Source of the DNA: Fimenecus sp045594885
GTDB lineage: Bacteria > Bacillota > Clostridia > Oscillospirales > Acutalibacteraceae
Reading direction: 5' to 3'
DNA: 6,753 bases
NCBI GenBank assembly: GCA_045594885.1
Contig: JAZNZJ010000016.1
Coordinates: forward strand, 1 to 6,753
Part shown: one piece after another, positions 1 through 5,758 of the stretch
Layout: every line of letters begins with the position of its first letter
How positions within the stretch are numbered: the first letter of the stretch is position 1
Notes under the pieces: generated by a model
What the model saw: the letters and a program-made list of their open reading frames with translations, nothing else
Database searches by the model: none
Told to the model about the DNA's origin: nothing
Position numbers and translations under genes: made by a program

Positions 1-2083
1 CATTTTCAAACATTTTTACTGACAAGAAAATTTCTTTTTTATTACCCTTAATATCTGCACCAAAAACACATTCACTTGAAAGCGGACTTAATGATTTTGC
101 GAGTTCATTTGAAGAAATCACTTTACCGTCAACAGTTGAGAGAGTAATAGCAATTTTTACATTCTTTTCTTCTCTTAAATCATTGATTGCATAGATTTTG
201 TAGTCTTTCTTTGAGTCTTCAATTGACACACAAACTGGCTCAAAGAAATGACGAGAAGCGTATTGTAACGCTTTCCATTTTCCTGTGTAGTCAACGCTTG
301 ACCAAGACGGTGCTTGCCAGCAATCATTATACTGCCAAAAAAGTGAGCCGTTACAACGACCACGATTTCTTCGCCAATGCTCAGTTGCATCCTGAATACA
401 TTCTTTTTGAATAAGATTTGTCATATAGATTAAATCTTCAAACTTTTGTGGCTCATAATACTTTTCAAGTAAGTAATAGAGCATTTTTCTGTTACCGTTT
501 CGGCATTTTTGATGCGAATTGAAAATGTTGCTTGTAATATGATAATCGCTTTCTTCTGCAAATTGACGGACAGCGTCCATTGACGGTAACGATTCAAGAC
601 CGAATTCGCTACAGAAACGAGTTGGACGACTTCTGTAATAATTAAGTGGTTTTTGACCGTGCCATACTGTCCACATATGAGTGTCCCCATGGTCATCACC
701 CGTTACACCCTTACGGAAGCTCTCGCCGATTGGTGAGGTTTCAATATATGGTGTGTCGGGGTCAAGTTCTGTAACAAGGTCTTTTAAAATCTCATAAAAG
801 AATTTCTTATACCACTGCACAATCTTCATTGTTTCGGGCATATACGAGAACATTGTTTCAATCTCATTATTACCGCCCCACAAACAAAGACAAGGATGGG
901 ATTTAATTCGATTTACCTGATACTTGATTTCGCTCAATACATTTTCACGGAAATCGTCTTCATAGAATGGATACATAAGACAAGCAAACATAAAGTCCTG
1001 CCAGATAAGAATACCTTTTTCGTCACACTGCTCAAGAAAATAGTCGGGTGTGTAGTATGCACCGCCCCAAATACGAAGCATATTGAAGTTTGCTTTAAGG
1101 GCTGAGTCTATGTAATAGTCATAGGTTTCTTTTGTAACTCTACCCATAAGGGAATCGGGAAGAATCCAGTTAGCACCCTTGCCAAAAATGGGCACACCGT
1201 TGAGGTAGAAACAAAAATTGTGTCCATATTTGTCTTTACTGCGGTCAAGACGAATTGTTCGAAGACCAATTTTTTTGGTAATTTCTGTATCACCAAGAGT
1301 TGCAACAACTGTGTAAAGAGGTTGTTTTTCTTTATTTGATAATTCTTTAGTCCACCAAAGTTCAGGATTTTCAATTGTGATTTCGTTATTTTCGATTACG
1401 TACTCTGTACCATTAGGGTAAATGATTTTTGCAGATACTTCGCCACTGCCGTCAACAACGGGATTGATTTTAACTGTTACCTTACCGTTTTCGTGAATTT
1501 GCTTAATATCAATATCTGCGAGTTTGTTATCAAAGCATTCAACCCAAATATCGTCTGTGATACCTGAAAGCGGAAGATGCGGACCCCAATCCCAACCGAA
1601 ATGGCAATGGGGCTTACGAATATATGCCGCACCGTCAGTACCGTTACAATTCTTTGGAATGGGCTTTTCTTTTTGCATTTTTTCCGCATAGGTTGTAGGT
1701 GCAAAGAATGTGATTTTGAGAGTATTCTCACCTACTCTTGCCACATCTTTGATTTCAAATTCATATTTTAGATGTGCGTTTTCACCCTTGCCTATGAGAG
1801 TGTCGTTCACATAAACATCACAAAGAGTGTCAAGTGCTTTACAGACGAGCAAAACCTTGCGATTGTTAAGGTCGTTTTCTGTGAGTATGAATGTTCTTTC
1901 ATAAGTCCAATCTTCACGACCGACCCATTCAACCTTGCCTTCGTTATCCTTATAATATGGGTCAGGAATAACACCCAACTCTAACAATTGAGTGTAATTG
2001 TCAGATGGTACGTTTACTTCGTATTTATCACCCGTTGAAATGCGGGTCATATTCCATTGTCCGTTGAGAGTATAAGTTTTCAT
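1..2083 (-). CDS. GH2 beta-mannosidase, cytoplasmic; C-terminus cut off by the window edge
   Basis: Retaining beta-mannosidase of glycoside hydrolase family 2, expected to release mannose from the non-reducing end of beta-mannosides such as imported manno-oligosaccharides. The window holds 694 uninterrupted codons, and the frame is the same at the start, middle and left edge. Visible in order: an N-terminal sugar-binding domain with FGWDWGP (residues 162-168), a beta-mannosidase hallmark; an Ig-like segment; then the TIM barrel with NMLRIWGG (334-341), the acid/base motif GGNNE (E407), the nucleophile in CSEFG (E493) and FWQYNDCW (582-589). Relatives are usually about 820-850 residues, so roughly 130-150 C-terminal residues are missing. 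There is no signal peptide (it starts MKTYTLNGQW), so a cytoplasmic location is inferred. The ATG at 2083 follows an AAAGGA ribosome binding site (2092-2097) at good spacing. The FGWDWGP and FWQYNDCW signatures argue against beta-galactosidase or beta-glucuronidase. Confidence 0.93.
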   Translation of the reverse strand, partial: MKTYTLNGQWNMTRISTGDKYEVNVPSDNYTQLLELGVIPDPYYKDNEGKVEWVGREDWTYERTFILTENDLNNRKVLLVCKALDTLCDVYVNDTLIGKGENAHLKYEFEIKDVARVGENTLKITFFAPTTYAEKMQKEKPIPKNCNGTDGAAYIRKPHCHFGWDWGPHLPLSGITDDIWVECFDNKLADIDIKQIHENGKVTVKINPVVDGSGEVSAKIIYPNGTEYVIENNEITIENPELWWTKELSNKEKQPLYTVVATLGDTEITKKIGLRTIRLDRSKDKYGHNFCFYLNGVPIFGKGANWILPDSLMGRVTKETYDYYIDSALKANFNMLRIWGGAYYTPDYFLEQCDEKGILIWQDFMFACLMYPFYEDDFRENVLSEIKYQVNRIKSHPCLCLWGGNNEIETMFSYMPETMKIVQWYKKFFYEILKDLVTELDPDTPYIETSPIGESFRKGVTGDDHGDTHMWTVWHGQKPLNYYRSRPTRFCSEFGLESLPSMDAVRQFAEESDYHITSNIFNSHQKCRNGNRKMLYYLLEKYYEPQKFEDLIYMTNLIQKECIQDATEHWRRNRGRCNGSLFWQYNDCWQAPSWSSVDYTGKWKALQYASRHFFEPVCVSIEDSKKDYKIYAINDLREEKNVKIAITLSTVDGKVISSNELAKSLSPLSSECVFGADIKGNKKEIFLSVKMFEN

Positions 2084-2114
2084 AATAATTTTCCTTTAGG
2101 GTTTATTTTATATT

Positions 2115-2143
2115 ATTGTAGCAGAATATAGTTATATTTGCAA
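2115..2143 (-). promoter_or_regulatory. Predicted sigma-A promoter of the beta-mannosidase gene
   Basis: On the minus strand, TTGCAA (2138-2143) is followed after exactly 17 bp by TACAAT (2115-2120), about 30 bp upstream of the ATG. The match is 4/6 for the -35 box and 5/6 for the -10 box. It lies just past the terminator of the upstream esterase gene, so the beta-mannosidase is likely transcribed independently. Prediction from sequence only. Confidence 0.6.
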
Positions 2144-2148
2144 TATAA
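2132..2148. promoter_or_regulatory. 17-bp palindrome over the beta-mannosidase -35 box, possible operator
   Basis: TTATATT-TGC-AATATAA is a perfect 7-3-7 inverted repeat that fully covers the predicted -35 hexamer of the beta-mannosidase promoter. A repressor bound here would block RNA polymerase. The sequence is very AT-rich, so it could arise by chance. It does not look like a LacI-type operator, which usually has a central CG, and no regulator gene for it is visible nearby. Confidence 0.35.
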
Positions 2149-2177
2149 AAGAAAAGTGGGATAAACATCCCACTTTT
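2145..2177 (-). terminator. Rho-independent terminator of the alpha/beta-hydrolase gene
   Basis: A perfect 11-bp stem (2152-2162 with 2167-2177) closes on a 4-base loop, with a GTGGGAT core flanked by A/T pairs. On the minus strand the 3' side runs into TTTTCTTTT. The stem starts at the last base of the hydrolase stop codon, so the hairpin directly abuts the end of translation. The flanking A and T runs could let it work weakly in the other direction, but no plus-strand gene ends here. Confidence 0.8.
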
Positions 2178-3202
2178 TATCTTTTGTCTAAACTCTGGCT
2201 AAACATCCATTCATCCCAATTTTCTCTTTTGTAAAACTTCCTTGCCATACGGTGACCATATTTGTCCCATCGCACATACCTTATATTTGCAGAAATGCCT
2301 TTTAGTATTTCAAACATTTCATCATCTCTACTGACATCAACAACTTTATCATCGGATGCATGTGCTATAAGCAACGGAATGTCTTTTAATTTGTTATAAT
2401 CCATTTTATCTTCGCTATACATACGACCCATAACCGGCATGGCACAAGCGTAATAATCAGAATAATTGTATGCAGATGACCATGTGTTGTGAGCACCGAA
2501 GGATGTACCTAAAATATATATTCTGTTTTTATCGGCTTTTGTTTCTTTTGCTATATATTCCGAAAGTTGTTTTATTGTTTCAATTAAATTATACTGGATT
2601 ATATTACCACTGAATGGAATTTGTGGAAGAAGGATATTACAATCATATTTTTTCAATTTACTCCAAGGATTATCAATATAAAACTCTGCTAATTGTTTTA
2701 CATTGTCACATCCAATGCACCCACCACCGTGTATAAATACCACTAATGGCTGATTTTCTTTTTTACTATTCTTTATTCTGTAATAAAAAGCAAAATTATA
2801 TTCTTTACTTACAAAAATTCGTGATTTAAACCTTGAAACTGTAAACTTCTCAACACTTGTTGTGTTGGAAAACTTTTCAAGAAAACAACCCAACTTTTGA
2901 GAATACCAATTATACTTTTTTTGCGATTGTTCTAAAAATCTTATGCTTTTTCTCAAAGAACCTCTACCCGAGGTTTTTGTTATAGCTTTCATTGAAACCT
3001 CATAAACATACCCATCCTCACCAAGACAACTTATTGTACCAAGTGACATTTCATGTATTTCATTCATAAGACTTAAAACTTCATTTTTATCATTTTCGTC
3101 GAATTCAATAAGAGCATATATCGGTTTTTCAGTGGATATGTATTTAGATATAGGTGATAAATCCCTTCCATTTGCATTATAAATTAAAGTACAAAATTTC
3201 AT
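2177..3202 (-). CDS. Alpha/beta-hydrolase, esterase/peptidase-like, with an unrecognised N-terminal region
   Basis: A 341-residue serine hydrolase, probably an esterase or peptidase-like enzyme; the substrate is unknown. The hydrolase fold starts near residue 135: the oxyanion-hole motif HGGG (158-161), nucleophile elbow GTSFG with S234, acid probably D285 in HASDDKVV, and H317 in YGHRMA complete a plausible Ser-Asp-His triad in the usual order. The pattern RIYILGTSFGAHNTW resembles predicted peptidases/esterases of the COG4099 type, from memory. Residues 1-130 match nothing I recognise. No signal peptide or membrane segment is seen, so it is likely cytoplasmic. The ATG at 3202 is preferred because GGAGG (3207-3211) precedes it at ideal spacing; an in-frame start at 3307 lies upstream of the promoter and inside a palindromic repeat. 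Its own promoter and terminator make it monocistronic. Its position beside a beta-mannosidase could hint at a sugar ester substrate, but that is speculation. Confidence 0.85.
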   Translation of the reverse strand: MKFCTLIYNANGRDLSPISKYISTEKPIYALIEFDENDKNEVLSLMNEIHEMSLGTISCLGEDGYVYEVSMKAITKTSGRGSLRKSIRFLEQSQKKYNWYSQKLGCFLEKFSNTTSVEKFTVSRFKSRIFVSKEYNFAFYYRIKNSKKENQPLVVFIHGGGCIGCDNVKQLAEFYIDNPWSKLKKYDCNILLPQIPFSGNIIQYNLIETIKQLSEYIAKETKADKNRIYILGTSFGAHNTWSSAYNYSDYYACAMPVMGRMYSEDKMDYNKLKDIPLLIAHASDDKVVDVSRDDEMFEILKGISANIRYVRWDKYGHRMARKFYKRENWDEWMFSQSLDKR

Positions 3203-3229
3203 AATACCTCCAAAAGAATATTTTAATTC

Positions 3230-3258
3230 ATTATAACAAAATAGAATATTTTTTTCAA
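3230..3258 (-). promoter_or_regulatory. Strong sigma-A promoter of the alpha/beta-hydrolase gene
   Basis: Minus-strand TTGAAA (3253-3258), a 17-bp spacer and a perfect TATAAT (3230-3235), preceded by TGT so that it also forms an extended -10 box. The expected transcript start is near 3223, about 20 bases before the ATG at 3202 and just ahead of the GGAGG site. This supports the 3202 start, because the longer reading frame would begin upstream of the promoter. Confidence 0.8.
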
Positions 3259-3301
3259 CATTAAAACAATCTTGGTAAATTGGAGTTTGTAGGTTTCTTT
3301 G

Positions 3302-3372
3302 TGTCATTCTGAGCGAAGCGAAGAATCTCTGTTTGGTTGAGATTCTTCGTCACTACGTTCCTCAGAATGACA
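3302..3372. repeat. 71-bp interrupted palindrome, MITE/REP-like dispersed repeat
   Basis: Outer arms TGTCATTCTGAG (3302-3313) and CTCAGAATGACA (3361-3372) are perfect 12-bp complements. Inner arms CGAAGAATCTC (3319-3329) and GAGATTCTTCG (3339-3349) are perfect 11-bp complements around a 9-base loop. Between them sit unequal arms (CGAAG against TCACTACGTTC). The whole unit can fold into one long hairpin in either strand. The arm sequence matches a short repeat I recall as recurring in intergenic regions of many gut bacterial genomes; only one copy is in this window, so dispersal cannot be shown here. It lies between the MerR gene terminator and the hydrolase promoter and encodes nothing. Confidence 0.75.
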
Positions 3373-3397
3373 TTACTTGTAGATAGTATTTACCCCG

Positions 3398-3413
3398 ACA
3401 AATTCAAATTTGT
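3398..3413. repeat. Small perfect palindrome of unknown role
   Basis: ACAAATT-CA-AATTTGT is a 7-2-7 inverted repeat between the dispersed repeat and the terminator of the MerR-like gene. It is neither next to a promoter nor followed by a T-run, and its AT-rich composition makes chance a real possibility. Confidence 0.3.
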
Positions 3414-3423
3414 ATAACAAAAC

Positions 3424-3452
3424 AAAGAAAAAGCGTGGTCAAAGACCACGCT
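3424..3452 (-). terminator. Rho-independent terminator of the MerR-like gene
   Basis: A perfect 9-bp stem AGCGTGGTC / GACCACGCT (3432-3440 with 3444-3452) has a 3-base loop. On the minus strand it is followed by TTTTCTTTG. It begins three bases past the stop codon at 3456-3458, a classic intrinsic terminator that separates this gene from the hydrolase. Confidence 0.88.
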
Positions 3453-3455
3453 CGG

Positions 3456-4691
3456 TTACCAATCTAACTGCAAATGATACGGGTCAGCCTTGTACCCAAA
3501 TTCAGCAATATATCTGACTGTCTGTGTTTTGTCATTATAGGCAAAAAACAGATAATTATAATCACACATATCAACTGAACTTTCATGTATTTTTTTAAAA
3601 TGAACGCATTGCCAATCGCCCATTGTCTCTATACTTACAATATTATCTTTACTTAATATTCTTTGCTTTTCTTTTTCGTATTCGTTATTAAGCTGCCACC
3701 CTAAAGCATCATCATATTGCCACTCTGCATATATATCCATATTATAATCATTAAAAATTCCTTCAGAATAGGCGTAAAAGTATTTAGTAGTGGAGCTTTC
3801 GTTATATATGAGCCGTTTTGCAAAATCAGGTACTTTATATGGAAAAACTTGAAAAATCTCATCCCATTCAAATTGAAAGTTTTCTTCATCAACTTCAAGA
3901 TAATTGTTCAGGTTTGTAGTTGAAGAACCATAGCCAAAAAAGTGACACATAAATATAATCGGTGAAAGCAACAAGGATATTACCAATAATATCGTAATAA
4001 AAATACATATGGCTTTTTTTCTGTCTTTTTTCTTGCCTATTCTTTTGTTCTTTTTATAAATTAAATAGATTATCAAGCCCAATGCAAACTGTATTAAGAA
4101 AAAGTATCTTATTGGAAAAGCAATTAGCTTCTGTGGAAAATCCAAAGGAAAAGGAAATAATGTAGTGTATTTGTAGTGTAAGTGTGCCACTAATGAAAGT
4201 AAAAGTAACATTGCACCGCAAGATACCACCATACCAATTACAGAAATTACTGTGAATATGCTTTTTTCTTTCTGCTCTTTTGGTGAGAGTTCCATATCTT
4301 CTGCGGGGACTTTTTCATTTGCTAAATTACTTGAAAGTTTTTCGCAAATAATCTCAATTGTAATATTTTCTTCGTCGGCAAGATTACCGATTTTTTCGAT
4401 TATTTCGCTACTGAACTGAATTTTCGCACTTGTTCTGTTTATGTATTCTTTAACAGTTTCTTGTGCCGTTTTACCGCCCTCTTGCAAGGCTTTGATTTCT
4501 TGAATTGAGAAATCCGCTTTACGAAGAAGTGCAATATTTTTTAATTGTTCAACATCTTTTTCTGAAAAGTCAATACTTTTTCTGCCATTGTAATTTTCGT
4601 CACATTCGGGTTTTACAAGGTCGTTTTCAATATAAAGCCTTATTGCACGGTCAGTAAGACCCGTTTCTTTTATAACTTGCTTGATTTTCAT
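3456..4691 (-). CDS. Membrane-anchored MerR-family transcriptional regulator with external C-terminal domain
   Basis: A 411-residue protein joining a MerR-type winged helix-turn-helix to a membrane module. Residues 1-72 fit MerR: helix-turn-helix KQVIKETGLTDRAIRLYIENDL, a wing with GRKSIDF, and LRKADFSIQEIKAL matching the family's second helical pair. Residues 75-140 are charged and helical, a possible dimerisation linker. Hydrophobic segments follow at about 144-170, 192-212 and 226-250, with a strongly basic loop (213-226). Three helices with the positive loop inside put the DNA-binding domain in the cytoplasm and residues 251-411 outside. That domain is rich in aromatic and acidic residues, holds two cysteines (C362, C376), and matches nothing I can name. 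Typical MerR proteins are soluble, 110-300 residues, with a C-terminal effector domain. The ATG at 4691 follows an AGGGGG site (4699-4704). It is a single-gene unit and probably regulates its own 19-bp-spacer promoter. The ligand and other targets are unknown. Confidence 0.87.
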   Translation of the reverse strand: MKIKQVIKETGLTDRAIRLYIENDLVKPECDENYNGRKSIDFSEKDVEQLKNIALLRKADFSIQEIKALQEGGKTAQETVKEYINRTSAKIQFSSEIIEKIGNLADEENITIEIICEKLSSNLANEKVPAEDMELSPKEQKEKSIFTVISVIGMVVSCGAMLLLLSLVAHLHYKYTTLFPFPLDFPQKLIAFPIRYFFLIQFALGLIIYLIYKKNKRIGKKKDRKKAICIFITILLVISLLLSPIIFMCHFFGYGSSTTNLNNYLEVDEENFQFEWDEIFQVFPYKVPDFAKRLIYNESSTTKYFYAYSEGIFNDYNMDIYAEWQYDDALGWQLNNEYEKEKQRILSKDNIVSIETMGDWQCVHFKKIHESSVDMCDYNYLFFAYNDKTQTVRYIAEFGYKADPYHLQLDW

Positions 4692-4715
4692 AGCAAATCC
4701 CCCTTTACAATGACG

Positions 4716-4746
4716 ATTCTACATTTTCACCTTGGGTAAAAGTCAA
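4716..4746 (-). promoter_or_regulatory. MerR-type promoter with 19-bp spacer and operator dyad
   Basis: On the minus strand TTGACT (4741-4746) and TAGAAT (4716-4721) are separated by 19 bp. This is the over-long spacing of promoters that MerR proteins activate by untwisting DNA. The spacer carries an imperfect dyad, TTTTACC-CAA-GGTGAAA (4725-4741), with 6 of 7 arm pairs matching. It lies just upstream of the MerR-like gene itself, so autoregulation is the simplest reading. Spacing and dyad are seen directly; regulation by the adjacent product is inferred. Confidence 0.7.
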
Positions 4747-4765
4747 GAGTTTTATAATATTTTTT

Positions 4766-4794
4766 AAAAAAACGGTGAAGGAATCCCTCCACCG
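4766..4794 (-). terminator. Rho-independent terminator of the nadE-gtrA-gtrA operon
   Basis: On the minus strand CGGTGGAGG-GATT-CCTTCACCG forms a 9-bp stem with one G-T pair (4773-4781 with 4786-4794), followed by seven Ts (4766-4772). It lies about 50 bp past the second gtrA stop codon and forms one end of a longer repeat-like unit, so an inserted repeat may have been recruited as terminator. Confidence 0.75.
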
Positions 4795-4830
4795 CCGTTG
4801 GCAGTCCCACTCCCTTTGACAAGTGAGGCT
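4771..4830. repeat. Dispersed repeat-like unit with two hairpins
   Basis: About 60 bp between the gtrA genes and the MerR-like gene, clearly more GC-rich than the surrounding intergenic DNA. It holds two hairpins: the terminator stem (4773-4794) and CTCCCTT-TGAC-AAGTGAG (4810-4827, one mismatch). The plus-strand pattern GAATCCCTCCACC ... CTCCCTTTGACAAG ... GAGGC resembles a short repeat I recall as abundant in intergenic regions of gut Clostridia, here slightly degenerate. Only one copy is in the window, so the family assignment rests on memory. Confidence 0.55.
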
Positions 4831-4847
4831 TACCGCCCTGCTATATT

Positions 4848-5306
4848 TTATTTAGTTTTTGCTTTTTCTTTCTCTTTTTCTGCGAGTTTATTGGTATTCA
4901 TTGAATCCTTATAAATCCAGAAACGATTAACAAGGAATGCTGTTGTAAGATTAGAAAGCATTGTTACCACAAGCACGATATACTCGTTTACCCCTGCACC
5001 TTCTGCAAGGTCGCCGAGATATGTGGCGGTTGGAATGAAAATCACATAATAAAAGGCAAGTTTTGCCATTGCTACGGGCACATTATTTGCCGATTTAAAT
5101 GTATAACGGCGGTTGACAGTAAATCCGTAAAGCACAGAAAGAATTATTGCAGGCAGATAACTTGACCAATAATCAAGCTTTGCAACTTCATTAAGAAGTG
5201 TGAAAACTACTGTTTGAATTACACCCGAGCCCATAGAAAAGAACACAAATTTGACTATTTGCATTACCGTTTGTTTCGGTGTGAGTTTTTCTTTATTCTG
5301 CGTCAT
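4848..5306 (-). CDS. GtrA-family four-helix membrane protein, downstream paralogue
   Basis: A 152-residue integral membrane protein of the GtrA family (PF04138). Known members are involved in moving polyprenyl-phosphate-linked sugars across the membrane for O-antigen, teichoic acid or arabinogalactan modification; the substrate here is unknown. Four hydrophobic segments lie at about 17-40, 50-63, 77-98 and 108-130. Family signatures are FTVNRRYTF (62-70) after helix 2 and FLVNRFWIY (124-132) at the end of helix 4; the C-terminal tail is highly charged. The ATG at 5306 is chosen because AAAGGAAG (5313-5320) precedes it at suitable spacing and because it aligns with the start of the paralogue; in-frame ATGs at 5312 and 5327 lie too close to, or upstream of, that site. 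The gene starts 14 bp before the previous stop codon, implying translational coupling. By manual alignment about 80 of 139 positions are identical to the upstream gene. No glycosyltransferase gene is adjacent. Confidence 0.85.
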   Translation of the reverse strand: MTQNKEKLTPKQTVMQIVKFVFFSMGSGVIQTVVFTLLNEVAKLDYWSSYLPAIILSVLYGFTVNRRYTFKSANNVPVAMAKLAFYYVIFIPTATYLGDLAEGAGVNEYIVLVVTMLSNLTTAFLVNRFWIYKDSMNTNKLAEKEKEKAKTK

Positions 5307-5742
5307 TTTCATCTTCCTTTTTAGCAAGGTTATTTGTATTCATTGAATTGCGGTAAACAACAAATCTGCAGAAAAGATATTCTGTTACAAGATTGCAAGA
5401 CATTGTAACAATCTCAACTATGTAATTGTTAATTCCGGCATTTTCGGCTAATTGACCGAGATATAACGAAACGGGAGTGAATACACAGTAGAAAAGTGCT
5501 ACTTTAAGCATTGCAACAGGTACATTTGTTGCGGATTTAAATGTGAATTTTCTGTTCACCGTAAAGTTATAAAGAACTGAAAGAATAAGTGACGGAAGAT
5601 ATGCTTTCCAATGTTCACAATCAGTAAGTTCATGAATGATTGTATATGAAACAATCTGAATAATTCCCGCACCCATTGAAAATGCGACAAATTTTGCAAT
5701 TTGAATTATAGTTTCTTTAGTTGAAAGTTTTTGGTTTGACAT
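5293..5742 (-). CDS. GtrA-family four-helix membrane protein, upstream paralogue
   Basis: A 149-residue GtrA-family (PF04138) membrane protein and the first of a tandem pair. Hydrophobic segments lie at about 16-37, 48-62, 75-96 and 106-128, with the family motif FTVNRKFTF (60-68) and a second arginine-aromatic motif (CRFVVY, 125-130) closing helix 4. The last 15 residues are charged and hydrophilic. The probable role is lipid-linked sugar translocation or a related cell-envelope function, by family only. It starts 16 bp after the nadE stop codon with a GGGGGAG site (5751-5757) between them, and its 3' end overlaps the second gtrA gene, so the three genes form one operon. Near-identical stretches with the second copy (AYLPSLILSVLY against SYLPAIILSVLY; SMNTN in both) show a local duplication. 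The two may pair as a heterodimer, which is speculation. Confidence 0.86.
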   Translation of the reverse strand: MSNQKLSTKETIIQIAKFVAFSMGAGIIQIVSYTIIHELTDCEHWKAYLPSLILSVLYNFTVNRKFTFKSATNVPVAMLKVALFYCVFTPVSLYLGQLAENAGINNYIVEIVTMSCNLVTEYLFCRFVVYRNSMNTNNLAKKEDENDAE

Positions 5743-5758
5743 AATAGTTTCTCCCCCA

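Noticed and set aside
187..1105. Short open frames on the plus strand and in other minus frames within 1-2083
   Set aside because: They are antisense or out-of-frame shadows of the beta-mannosidase, whose frame shows family motifs throughout.
3203..3307. In-frame upstream ATG that would extend the hydrolase to 376 residues
   Set aside because: It starts inside a palindromic repeat and upstream of the predicted TATAAT, and lacks a good ribosome binding site. The ATG at 3202 has GGAGG at ideal spacing.
3398..3413. Palindrome ACAAATT-CA-AATTTGT considered as a regulator site
   Set aside because: It lies past the terminator of one gene and about 140 bp upstream of the -35 box of the next, with the repeat in between. 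It is kept only as a low-confidence repeat.
3701..3923. Short open frames of 65-68 residues overlapping the MerR-like gene
   Set aside because: They lie inside the continuous 411-codon gene and have no ribosome binding site or family features.
5307..5327. Earlier starts at 5327 or 5312 for the second gtrA gene
   Set aside because: The AAAGGAAG site at 5313-5320 only suits the ATG at 5306, and the paralogue aligns from there.
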